A DNA stretch of 64,000 nucleotides from Roseovarius aestuarii (GTDB taxonomy: Bacteria > Pseudomonadota > Alphaproteobacteria > Rhodobacterales > Rhodobacteraceae), in contig JAPWHL010000005.1 of assembly GCA_027214255.1 (NCBI GenBank), forward strand, positions 1 to 64,000, read 5' to 3'. Every line of letters begins with the position of its first letter. Within the stretch, counting starts at the first letter, position 1. Shown piece by piece: positions 40,582 through 48,406 of the stretch. The notes beneath the pieces were generated by a model. That model did not search any database. It worked only from the letters and a program-made list of their open reading frames with translations, and was not told where the DNA came from. The translations under genes and the position numbers were made by a program.

Positions 40582-42402
40582 TCAGCGCCCGTCATACCCT
40601 TGCTTTTGTGCGGTATATAGCTGTGCATAAAGACGGTTGTTGGCCAAAAGCTCACTGTGGCAGCCTTGTTCGACCAACTGGCCTGATTCCAGCACGAATA
40701 TACGGTCCGCATCGGAAATCGAGGACAGGCGGTGGGCCACGACAATGGTGGTTTTGCCTTTGGTCAGGCGGGCAAGAGCGGTCTTGATGCGTTCTTCGGT
40801 CGCTTGGTCCAGCGCGCTTGTGGCTTCGTCCAGCAACAAGATGGGCGCATCACGCAAGAAAGCGCGCGCAATGGCGATCCGTTGCTTTTGCCCGCCCGAC
40901 AACTGAGCCCCCTTCGGCCCGACAGGCGCATTGCCGCGACGGCGGATCAAATCGGCGATTTCCGCATCTTCGGCGGCCTGCCAGATTTGTTCGTCGCTGG
41001 CCTCGGGATTCACATAGCGGATATTTTCCCAGATCGAGTTGTTAAAGATCACGATATCCTGTGCGACCACCGAAAAGGCGCCGCGCAGGCTACGCAGTTT
41101 TAACTGTTCGATGGGCTGATCGCCGATGGTGATCTGTCCGCCCTTTACGTCATACAGCCGCGACAGCAGTGACAGGATGGTGGTTTTCCCCGATCCGGTT
41201 GAGCCGACAATCGCCGACACTTTGCCCCCCTGAAAGGTCATGTTCAGCCCGTCAAACAGGGGCTGATCGGCGCTGTAGGAAAATTGTACGTCTTTCAGCG
41301 TGATATCCGCTGCGGTGTCGAAATCGGCCACCGCGTCGGGCGCGTCTGTGATGTTTGCGCGTTCGTCAAACAGGCCGCGAATGCGGTCCAGCAGAACCAG
41401 ATGCGATTGCAGCGTGCCGAAAAATAGCGCCAGCAGGCGGGCAGGATCAAAGACCATAACCATGCCCAGCAGGAAGGTGATGATGCCCGCTCCGTCCACG
41501 TCAAATGACGGGGACAGAACCATCCAGCCGCCACCGCCAATGACCAGCACGAACACCACGGCCGAGCTGAGATCGATGGATGGCATGACCAAGGCTTGCG
41601 TGAATTGCACGCGGTTCATCAGATCGCGGATCGAGCGGGTGCCGGTCATCAGGCGCGCGGCCTCGACCTCTTCCTGGTTCGAAATCTTGACGGTGCGCAT
41701 ACCGTTTACGGTTTCTTCGATCCCGTTCATGTAATCGGCCAGCGCAGTTTCGGCCTGTCCTTGGGTTGTTTTGACCCGGTTCGAGACAAAGTTCATCACC
41801 CAGATGACAAAGGGCAACACGACAACGGCCGAGCCGAACAGGATCGGGTTTTTATAGATCAGATACCCGGACACGATGATCACCGTGATCCCGTCGCGCA
41901 GCGCGTTGGCGGTGGCCTGCCCGACGAAGACGCCCAGCAATTGAGTCTGTGTCACCATGCGCTGAATGATTTCACCGGATTTTGTACGCTCGAAATAAGC
42001 CAGATCCAGCGCCATTAAATGCGAGATCAGGTCGCGGCGCATCTGGAAAATGGCCTCGTTGCTGATCCATATGGTGACGCGGGGGACCAGATAGCTCATC
42101 AGTCCGCGCACGGCGAACAGGAAGAACACTACGGTACAGATCAACGCCAGCTCGCGTAACGTGCCGCTGTCAAAAATCACCCGCAGGCCGTTTTCCGTCA
42201 TCGACAGGAATTGCTGATACACGAGGCCCTGAATGGCAATCATTCCAAGGACCACGATCAACCACGGTGATTTCTTTCGCAGATATGTCCGCCAGAACCA
42301 ACGCATGTTGTCGCGGTCGCGCGCAGAATACAGCGAGGCACGGCCTGTCGGGGCGGCGGGTGCCGGATGGTTGGCGTCGGGTTGATCAGTGGGCTGCGTC
42401 AT
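40582..42402 (-). CDS. MsbA-like ABC exporter, fused permease and ATPase
   Basis: A 606-residue half-transporter that acts as a dimer. Six membrane helices lie in about residues 45-340. The ATPase follows: Walker [11 protein letters not shown] near residue 410, the signature [15 protein letters not shown] near 510, and Walker [15 protein letters not shown] with the H-loop AHRLSSI. It resembles lipid A and drug exporters of the MsbA group, but the substrate cannot be assigned from sequence. The N-terminus has an extra Pro-rich cytoplasmic segment of about 30 residues. It is the next gene upstream of cmk on the same strand, separated by about 195 bases. Confidence 0.9.
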   Translation of the reverse strand: MTQPTDQPDANHPAPAAPTGRASLYSARDRDNMRWFWRTYLRKKSPWLIVVLGMIAIQGLVYQQFLSMTENGLRVIFDSGTLRELALICTVVFFLFAVRGLMSYLVPRVTIWISNEAIFQMRRDLISHLMALDLAYFERTKSGEIIQRMVTQTQLLGVFVGQATANALRDGITVIIVSGYLIYKNPILFGSAVVVLPFVIWVMNFVSNRVKTTQGQAETALADYMNGIEETVNGMRTVKISNQEEVEAARLMTGTRSIRDLMNRVQFTQALVMPSIDLSSAVVFVLVIGGGGWMVLSPSFDVDGAGIITFLLGMVMVFDPARLLALFFGTLQSHLVLLDRIRGLFDERANITDAPDAVADFDTAADITLKDVQFSYSADQPLFDGLNMTFQGGKVSAIVGSTGSGKTTILSLLSRLYDVKGGQITIGDQPIEQLKLRSLRGAFSVVAQDIVIFNNSIWENIRYVNPEASDEQIWQAAEDAEIADLIRRRGNAPVGPKGAQLSGGQKQRIAIARAFLRDAPILLLDEATSALDQATEERIKTALARLTKGKTTIVVAHRLSSISDADRIFVLESGQLVEQGCHSELLANNRLYAQLYTAQKQGYDGR

Positions 42403-42451
42403 GGCGGCGGTATCGATCCGTTGGGGCTGTCACCACGGCTCTTAACGGGTT

Positions 42452-42481
42452 CGGGCGGCAAGGTCACGCACCTGCCGCCCG
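42452..42481 (-). terminator. Hairpin between the pseudoprotease and ABC exporter genes
   Basis: CGGGCGGCA pairs with TGCCGCCCG across a 12-base loop. There is no T tract on the minus strand, so it may be a Rho-dependent or mRNA-stabilising element rather than an intrinsic terminator. Confidence 0.35.
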
Positions 42482-42514
42482 ATTTGTATGTCGTCGTTTG
42501 GGCTTAAGGCCGGT

Positions 42515-44317
42515 TTATTCCCAGCAACTGACCAAAACGGTCATGGCGCTGGCCCGGTCCGACAGTTCCGCCGGGGGCAATGTGCCCGCGCCCGGCGTGG
42601 TCGCCGCTGTGATCCCTGCCGCGCGCAATGCGGTTTGCAGAGATTGAGCATCGGTGGCAAAGCTGACATCATCGGGCAGTTGGCGTCCGTCCGTGCTGCG
42701 CGGCATCAGCATGCCCAGCACAGCGCCGCTCGCGTCCAGAACCGGCCCGCCCGCGTCGCCATCCAGCGCGTTCAGCGCCAGACGCTTTAGCTGTTTCTCG
42801 CCGTTCAGCCCTTTGACATCGGACACTGACCCATAGGTCAGCGACGGTGCGCCCAACACACCGCCATAGGAATATCCCGCAACGGCCACGTCCGAATTCA
42901 GCCGCGCATTGTCTTGCTGAAAGGTCGCGACCATCATTGGGGCCAAGGATTGCACGGGGCTGAGCACGGCGATTCCCAAAGCCTCGTCAACCGATGTGAC
43001 TTTGGCGTCATAGACATCGTCCAGCGTCAGGCTACCGCATTGGCCGACAACTTCGGAGGTTGTCACGACCGTACCGATGCGATCCACATAAAACCCCGAA
43101 CGCGACAGGACCGGTTTGCGAATTTCCAGCCCCGATACCAGATCAATGCTTTGCTCCTCGTTATAGCCCTGTGCGGGGTCCAGAACACCGTCAATCCGGG
43201 TAAAGCTGTCTTGCATCATACCCAAGATCCGCGTGCGGCGTTCTTCGTCGCCTGCGGGCCAGATCAGGGTAAAGCCTTTGATCTGGCCGTCGCGCAACGT
43301 TGCCTCGGTGTGCGAAATCATGGTGGCACTTTCGCCAATCAGCACGAAACTGTCTTTTTCGCGTTTGCGCGGTCCTTCGGGGGGCACGATGCGCAGGGTC
43401 TGCATGATGTCATAAAGACCATAGAGCGTATCTTGCGTACCTTCCTGACTGATCAGCAAAGCGCGCGCTGGGATGTCCCCGGTTTGCTGGAAATGGGCAA
43501 AAGGAGGTTCGTATTCTTTGAAAGCCACCACGCCCAAGGGCATATCCATTTGGATGCCCATCTGTGGATCACTGACCGAAGTCATGCCCATGCCATCCAG
43601 AACCGCGTTGTATTGTCCCAACAGGTCCGCGCGTTGTAATGTTGTCAGAACTCCGGTGGCGTCATATCCGTTGGCCTCTTGCCACGAGGCCATTGACCGG
43701 CGTGTGCCCCCGCCAAAGGCCGCGTCAATCCGGCCTTCATAGTGACCGGCCCATTTGAGGGCGACCTGCAGGTCAGCGCGCTGCTCGCGGTTGAGGGTTG
43801 CCTCGCTGGCGCGGGCCTCGCGCGGGGTTTCGTCCACGACTTCCGGCTCGGGCTCGGGCGTGACGGCTGGCGCCACCTCGGTCGTTTGCACATCTGTTAC
43901 TGCAGGCTGGGTGTCGGGCTGTGATGGAATGTCCGCGATCACTGCGGCTTCTTCCTCGGTCAGGAAATCCGAGCCAACAGGCCAGATCTGGCGGTCATAA
44001 TCCGAACTGCGCGCGATATAGCTGTCACGTGGGATCGCACCTTCGCGGCGCAACCGGCGCAACACCTCGTCGGCAACATCAGGGGCGTAGGGGCCCAGTG
44101 CAACACCGTACCATCCAGACCCCAGATCAAAACCGTTCACATCCTGTAGCTGCGCGCTGCGGCGGCGCAGTGCCTCGTTGACGGCGGTCAGATTGGGCTG
44201 CGCCTCGATCTGTACCCAGACCTGTTCCGGGTTTTCACCGCTTTGCTGAGCCAGCAACGGCGCGGCGGTCAGGCCAGCCAAAATGAACCAGATGGCCGCC
44301 AGAAATCTACGTGTCAT
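42515..44317 (-). CDS. Secreted peptidoglycan-binding protein with degenerate trypsin domain
   Basis: A 600-residue protein. Signal peptide at residues 1-23 (WFILAGLTAAPLLAQ). Residues 30-125 form an SPOR-like repeat pair, followed by a Pro/Glu/Thr-rich linker. A peptidoglycan-binding type 1 domain lies near 172-232 (LQVALKWAGHYEGRIDAAFGGGTRRSM). The C-terminal part from about 385 has a chymotrypsin fold, but all three catalytic positions are changed: the T-N-A-H-V-V site reads TTSEVV, the N-D-L-A-L-L site reads LGIAVL, and GDSGG reads GDAGG at residues 520-524. It is therefore unlikely to cleave peptides and may be a binding or scaffold protein in the periplasm. It ends with a Cys (VLVSCWE). 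Confidence 0.8.
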   Translation of the reverse strand: MTRRFLAAIWFILAGLTAAPLLAQQSGENPEQVWVQIEAQPNLTAVNEALRRRSAQLQDVNGFDLGSGWYGVALGPYAPDVADEVLRRLRREGAIPRDSYIARSSDYDRQIWPVGSDFLTEEEAAVIADIPSQPDTQPAVTDVQTTEVAPAVTPEPEPEVVDETPREARASEATLNREQRADLQVALKWAGHYEGRIDAAFGGGTRRSMASWQEANGYDATGVLTTLQRADLLGQYNAVLDGMGMTSVSDPQMGIQMDMPLGVVAFKEYEPPFAHFQQTGDIPARALLISQEGTQDTLYGLYDIMQTLRIVPPEGPRKREKDSFVLIGESATMISHTEATLRDGQIKGFTLIWPAGDEERRTRILGMMQDSFTRIDGVLDPAQGYNEEQSIDLVSGLEIRKPVLSRSGFYVDRIGTVVTTSEVVGQCGSLTLDDVYDAKVTSVDEALGIAVLSPVQSLAPMMVATFQQDNARLNSDVAVAGYSYGGVLGAPSLTYGSVSDVKGLNGEKQLKRLALNALDGDAGGPVLDASGAVLGMLMPRSTDGRQLPDDVSFATDAQSLQTALRAAGITAATTPGAGTLPPAELSDRASAMTVLVSCWE

Positions 44318-44661
44318 AAACTATATTACCCTTGAACTGTTCGCGCATTTGTTCTGCTCTGGCAGAGTTTTAACAAATCCACCGTGTGATGCATCTAAAA
44401 TATGCAAGAAGATGTTGGATGCGGTGGGGGTGTTGACCTGACCAAGGCCTGATCTATCCGCGCAGGGATCGAAATCAGGCGGGCACGGCGGCGCCCAGAT
44501 CCGTGATTTTGCCAAACGCTTGATTGACCCCTCGGCCCGCGCCCCGTAGGTAGAGGCGGAAAATTCAGGGGTGATTTTCACGGCAACCCCCGTGGCGCAC
44601 CCGATGCTGAACACAGATACGAACGCAAGGGGCCGATCATCGGGCCAAAGTTGGGAAAACC
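44318..44661. other. 344-base intergenic region between divergent genes
   Basis: This gap separates the minus-strand pseudoprotease gene from glyQ on the plus strand and should carry promoters for both. A 117-codon minus-strand frame crosses it (44321-44674) but has no recognisable protein features and reads into glyQ. I see no tRNA, riboswitch or T-box-like element. GGGA lies just before the glyQ start. Confidence 0.5.
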
Positions 44662-45594
44662 ATGCAAGGCACATCAGACAAACCGCGCAGTTTCCAGCAG
44701 ATCATCCTGCGGCTGCAAACCTATTGGGCCAGTCATGGCTGCGCTATGATGCAACCCTATGACATGGAGGTCGGAGCAGGTACGTTTCACCCGGCAACGA
44801 CGCTGCGTAGCTTGGGGACGCGCCCTTGGGCCGCGGCCTATGTTCAGCCGTCGCGCCGCCCTACGGATGGGCGATATGGTGAAAACCCGAACCGTTTGCA
44901 GCACTATTACCAGTATCAGGTGCTGATCAAACCTAGCCCGCCCAATTTGCAGGCGCTTTATCTGGGCTCGCTTGAGGCGATTGGCATCGACATGGCCCTG
45001 CATGACATCCGCTTTGTCGAGGACGACTGGGAATCGCCAACTCTGGGCGCTTGGGGCCTGGGCTGGGAAGTGTGGTGCGATGGCATGGAAGTCAGCCAGT
45101 TCACCTATTTCCAGCAGGTCGGCGGGCACGACTGCACACCGGTATCCGGTGAGCTGACCTATGGTTTGGAACGTCTGGCGATGTATGTTCTGGGTGTCGA
45201 TCATGTGATGGACATGCCTTACAATGATCCGGACGCACCGATCCCACTGAGCTATGGGGACGTGTTTCGACAGACCGAGGCCGAGTATTCGCGCTGGAAT
45301 TTCGATCAGGCCGATACCGAGGTGCTGCTGCGCCACTTTGAAGAGGCCGAGGCCGAGTGCCGTGCGACCCTAGATGCGCCGTTTGACGATCCTAAGACGG
45401 GCAAGCGCATCGTCATGGCCCACCCGGCCTATGACCAGTGCATCAAGGCCAGCCATATCTTTAACCTGCTGGATGCGCGCGGCGTGATTTCGGTAACGGA
45501 ACGCCAGGCCTATATCGGACGGGTCCGCGCATTGGCCAAGGCCTGTGCCGATGCGTTCGTTCAGACCGAAGCCGGCGGTTGGGCGGCCGCCTGA
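44662..45594 (+). CDS. glyQ: Glycyl-tRNA synthetase alpha subunit
   Basis: A 310-residue class II aminoacyl-tRNA synthetase subunit. It holds the catalytic core of the bacterial alpha2-beta2 glycyl-tRNA synthetase. Family blocks are [23 protein letters not shown] at the N-terminus, [17 protein letters not shown] near residue 36, [25 protein letters not shown] near 60, and [15 protein letters not shown] near 143, followed by [13 protein letters not shown] (class II motif 3). The length and C-terminus are standard. It overlaps the following DUF6446 gene by one base, and glyS lies downstream of that. Confidence 0.97.
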   Translation: MQGTSDKPRSFQQIILRLQTYWASHGCAMMQPYDMEVGAGTFHPATTLRSLGTRPWAAAYVQPSRRPTDGRYGENPNRLQHYYQYQVLIKPSPPNLQALYLGSLEAIGIDMALHDIRFVEDDWESPTLGAWGLGWEVWCDGMEVSQFTYFQQVGGHDCTPVSGELTYGLERLAMYVLGVDHVMDMPYNDPDAPIPLSYGDVFRQTEAEYSRWNFDQADTEVLLRHFEEAEAECRATLDAPFDDPKTGKRIVMAHPAYDQCIKASHIFNLLDARGVISVTERQAYIGRVRALAKACADAFVQTEAGGWAAA

Positions 45595-46118
45595 TGGGTA
45601 AGTTTCTGGCTGTCCTCATTGCCATCTGCGCCATCGGTGGCGGGGGCCTGCTTTATTATCAGCAGGTCTATGCATATTATCACGAGATTACGCCCAACGG
45701 CACGGATGATGTCCAGATCACATCACAGGTTACGGGCATGCCTGAATCTGTGCCCTATGACGCGTTCCAAGCGATTGATGCCGAAAGTTCTCCGATCCGG
45801 TATCGCGCCTGTTTCACCACGCGGTTGGATCACGCGACACTGACGGACAGCTATGTGCCCGCCACTGACGCGGTGCCGCTGGTCGGGCCAAAATGGTTCG
45901 ACTGCTTTGATGCCAAAGAGGTGGGCAAGGCGCTTGAGGACGGCGCTGCGCAGGCCTTTGTTGCACAGGAAAACATCCACTACGGGATCGACCGGATCGT
46001 TGCCATCCATACGGACGGGCGCGGCTGGGCCTGGAACCAGATCAACCGCTGCGGCGAAGTTGTCTTTGACGGACAGCCCGCGCCCGACGGTTGCCCCCCA
46101 CCACCGCAAGGGTACTGA
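45594..46118 (+). CDS. DUF6446-family membrane-anchored protein
   Basis: A 174-residue protein with one N-terminal helix (residues 3-22, FLAVLIAICAIGGGGLLYYQQ) that probably anchors it in the inner membrane with a periplasmic domain. Conserved parts include YYHEI near residue 27, YRACFTT near 80 and KWFDCFDAKEVGKAL near 110. A pair of cysteines could form a disulfide. Proteins like this, placed between glyQ and glyS, are common in Rhodobacteraceae and are sometimes mislabelled histidine kinases; no kinase motif is present. The position inside the glycyl-tRNA synthetase operon is conserved but unexplained. Confidence 0.75.
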   Translation: MGKFLAVLIAICAIGGGGLLYYQQVYAYYHEITPNGTDDVQITSQVTGMPESVPYDAFQAIDAESSPIRYRACFTTRLDHATLTDSYVPATDAVPLVGPKWFDCFDAKEVGKALEDGAAQAFVAQENIHYGIDRIVAIHTDGRGWAWNQINRCGEVVFDGQPAPDGCPPPPQGY

Positions 46119-46123
46119 CCAAC

Positions 46124-48295
46124 ATGCCAGATCTTCTGATCGAACTTTTCTCCGAGGAAATCCCCGCCCGTATGCAGACCCGCGCCGCCGAGGATTTGCG
46201 CGCGCGCATGACTGACGGTCTGGTCGAGGCCGGGTTGACCTATGCCGGTGCGGCTGCGTTTTCGACACCGCGCCGTCTGGCACTGACGGTGCAGGGCCTG
46301 CTGGCCGACAGCCCGACCACCCGCGAAGAACGCAAAGGCCCCCGCGTCGATGCACCCGACAAGGCGATCGAGGGCTTTTTGCGCGGAGCGGGTTTGACCC
46401 GTGATGATCTGGAAGTACGCGACGAGAAAAAAGGGCAGGTCTATTACGCCTCGATCACCAAACCGGGCCGTCCCGCCGCCGCGATCGTGGCCGAGGTTCT
46501 GGAACAGGTGATCCGCAATTTTCCGTGGCCCAAGTCCATGCGCTGGGGCGCGGGCAGTCTGCGCTGGGTGCGCCCGCTGCACTCGATCATCTGCATTCTG
46601 ACGGATGACGCGGGCGAGGTTTCGGTTGTTGATCTGGATATCGACGGCATTCGCGCGGGCAACACGACCGAAGGCCACCGTTTCATGGCCCCCGGAACGA
46701 TCAAGGTATCGTCGTTCGATCAATACCAATCCGCGTTGAAAAAACATCACGTCATTCTGGACGCCAAGGAACGCGCCGATGCGATCTGGCAAGAGGCCAC
46801 CAATCAGGCGTTCGCCGCCGGGCTGGAAGTGGCCGAGGACGCGGGCCTGCTGGCCGAGGTTGCCGGGCTGGTCGAATGGCCTGTGGTCCTGATGGGCCAG
46901 ATTGACGAGACATTTCTGGACCTGCCGCCCGAGGTGCTGCAAACCTCGATGAAAGAACATCAGAAGTTTTTCTCGGTGCGCAATGCCAAAACGGGCCGGA
47001 TCGAGCGATTCATCACTGTTGCCAACCGCGAAACCGTAGATCAGGGCGCGACCATCCTTGCGGGCAACCAAAAGGTGCTGTTCGCGCGCCTGTCTGACGC
47101 CAAATTTTTCTGGGAAAACGATCTGCGCGTTGCCGCGACGGGCGGTCACGCATGGCTGGACGCGCTGGACAATGTGACCTTCCACAACAAACTGGGCAGC
47201 CAAGCCGAGCGGATCAATCGCATTGCGGCGCTGGCGCGTGAAGTCGCACCCGCCGTCGGAGCCGATCCCGATCTGGCCGAACAGGCCGCGCGTTGGGCCA
47301 AGGCCGATCTGAGTTCGGAAATGGTTTATGAATTCCCTGAATTGCAGGGGCTGATGGGGCGCCGCTATGCCGAAAAGGCAGACATGCCGACCGAGGTCGC
47401 TGCCGCCGCGCAACAACATTATTCACCGCTGGGGCCCTCTGACGATGTGCCCACCGCGCCCGTGTCCGTGGCCGTGGCACTGGCGGACAAGCTGGACCTG
47501 CTGACAGGCTTCTGGGTGATTGACGAGAAACCGACAGGCAGCAAGGACCCGTTCGCGTTACGGCGTGCAGCGCTGGGCGTTATTCGGTTGGTGGTAGAGA
47601 ATGGGGTGACGTTGCCATTGCGACCACAGCTCGGCTCGGGAACGGCTTTCAACAGGTTCCAACTGATGATCAATGACGCTGTTGCAAGCGGTGACGTTCA
47701 GGCTGTCGATGACCTAAAGAAACAGGGCGCTGAAGGTGTCTTTGTTAAAGGTAAATTTGACGAAGTAGACGAGAACCTCCTGTCCTTCTTCCACGATCGC
47801 CTCAAAGTCTATCTCAAGGATCAGGGCATCCGCCATGACGTGATTGACGCGTGCATCGCCATGGACGGCAACGATGATCTGGCCCTGTTGGTCAAACGCG
47901 CCACCGCGCTTAGCGATTTCTTGAAAACCGACGACGGGGAAAACCTGTTGCAAGGGTTCAAACGTGCCAACAATATTCTGTCTCAGGCCGAGGCAGCGGA
48001 TGGTGTCGAATACTCTTACGGTGCGAATGTGAAATTTGCCGAAACCGACGAGGAATGCGCGCTGTTCGGTGCGCTCGACACAGGCGTTCCGGCAATCACC
48101 GAGGCCCTCAAGGCCGAGGATTTTGCCGCCGCGATGGGGGCCATGGCCGCCCTGCGCGCGCCGATTGATGCATTTTTCGAGGCAGTTCAGGTGAACTCCG
48201 ACAATCAGGTTCTGCGCCGCAACCGTCTGAACCTTCTGAGCCGGATACGCTCTATCTGTCTGGACGCAGCCGACCTGACCCGCGTCGAGGGCTAA
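46124..48295 (+). CDS. glyS: Glycyl-tRNA synthetase beta subunit
   Basis: A 723-residue beta subunit needed for tRNA recognition. Family blocks: LIELFSEEIPARMQ at the N-terminus, FSTPRRLAL near residue 45, KSMRWGAGSLRWVRPLHSI near 138, MKEHQKFFSV near 280, NRETVDQG near 300 and DPFALRRAALGVIRLV near 475. The C-terminal domain begins LLSFFHDRLKVYL. Residues about 490-545 differ from typical Rhodobacteraceae GlyS and are encoded by lower-GC DNA (about 47610-47780), with a GVFVKGKFDEVDE segment. I chose the ATG at 46124, five bases after the preceding gene. The variable segment lies in a surface region between two domains and should not disable the enzyme. Confidence 0.96.
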   Translation: MPDLLIELFSEEIPARMQTRAAEDLRARMTDGLVEAGLTYAGAAAFSTPRRLALTVQGLLADSPTTREERKGPRVDAPDKAIEGFLRGAGLTRDDLEVRDEKKGQVYYASITKPGRPAAAIVAEVLEQVIRNFPWPKSMRWGAGSLRWVRPLHSIICILTDDAGEVSVVDLDIDGIRAGNTTEGHRFMAPGTIKVSSFDQYQSALKKHHVILDAKERADAIWQEATNQAFAAGLEVAEDAGLLAEVAGLVEWPVVLMGQIDETFLDLPPEVLQTSMKEHQKFFSVRNAKTGRIERFITVANRETVDQGATILAGNQKVLFARLSDAKFFWENDLRVAATGGHAWLDALDNVTFHNKLGSQAERINRIAALAREVAPAVGADPDLAEQAARWAKADLSSEMVYEFPELQGLMGRRYAEKADMPTEVAAAAQQHYSPLGPSDDVPTAPVSVAVALADKLDLLTGFWVIDEKPTGSKDPFALRRAALGVIRLVVENGVTLPLRPQLGSGTAFNRFQLMINDAVASGDVQAVDDLKKQGAEGVFVKGKFDEVDENLLSFFHDRLKVYLKDQGIRHDVIDACIAMDGNDDLALLVKRATALSDFLKTDDGENLLQGFKRANNILSQAEAADGVEYSYGANVKFAETDEECALFGALDTGVPAITEALKAEDFAAAMGAMAALRAPIDAFFEAVQVNSDNQVLRRNRLNLLSRIRSICLDAADLTRVEG

Positions 48296-48406
48296 GGCCC
48301 GCCGCGCGGTTCTGGGACGCACAACGGGCCGTAACGGCATGCACAGCTAATCCTTGCCATGCGCGTCGTCCGCCCTATGCTGCGTCGAAGCAGAAAGGGT
48401 GCCGCA

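Noticed and set aside
44321-44674. A 117-codon minus-strand frame in the gap before glyQ
   Set aside because: It starts inside glyQ, lacks a ribosome binding site and has no recognisable features.
45980-47419. A 479-codon minus-strand frame opposite glyS
   Set aside because: It is antisense to conserved GlyS motifs and shows no recognisable family.
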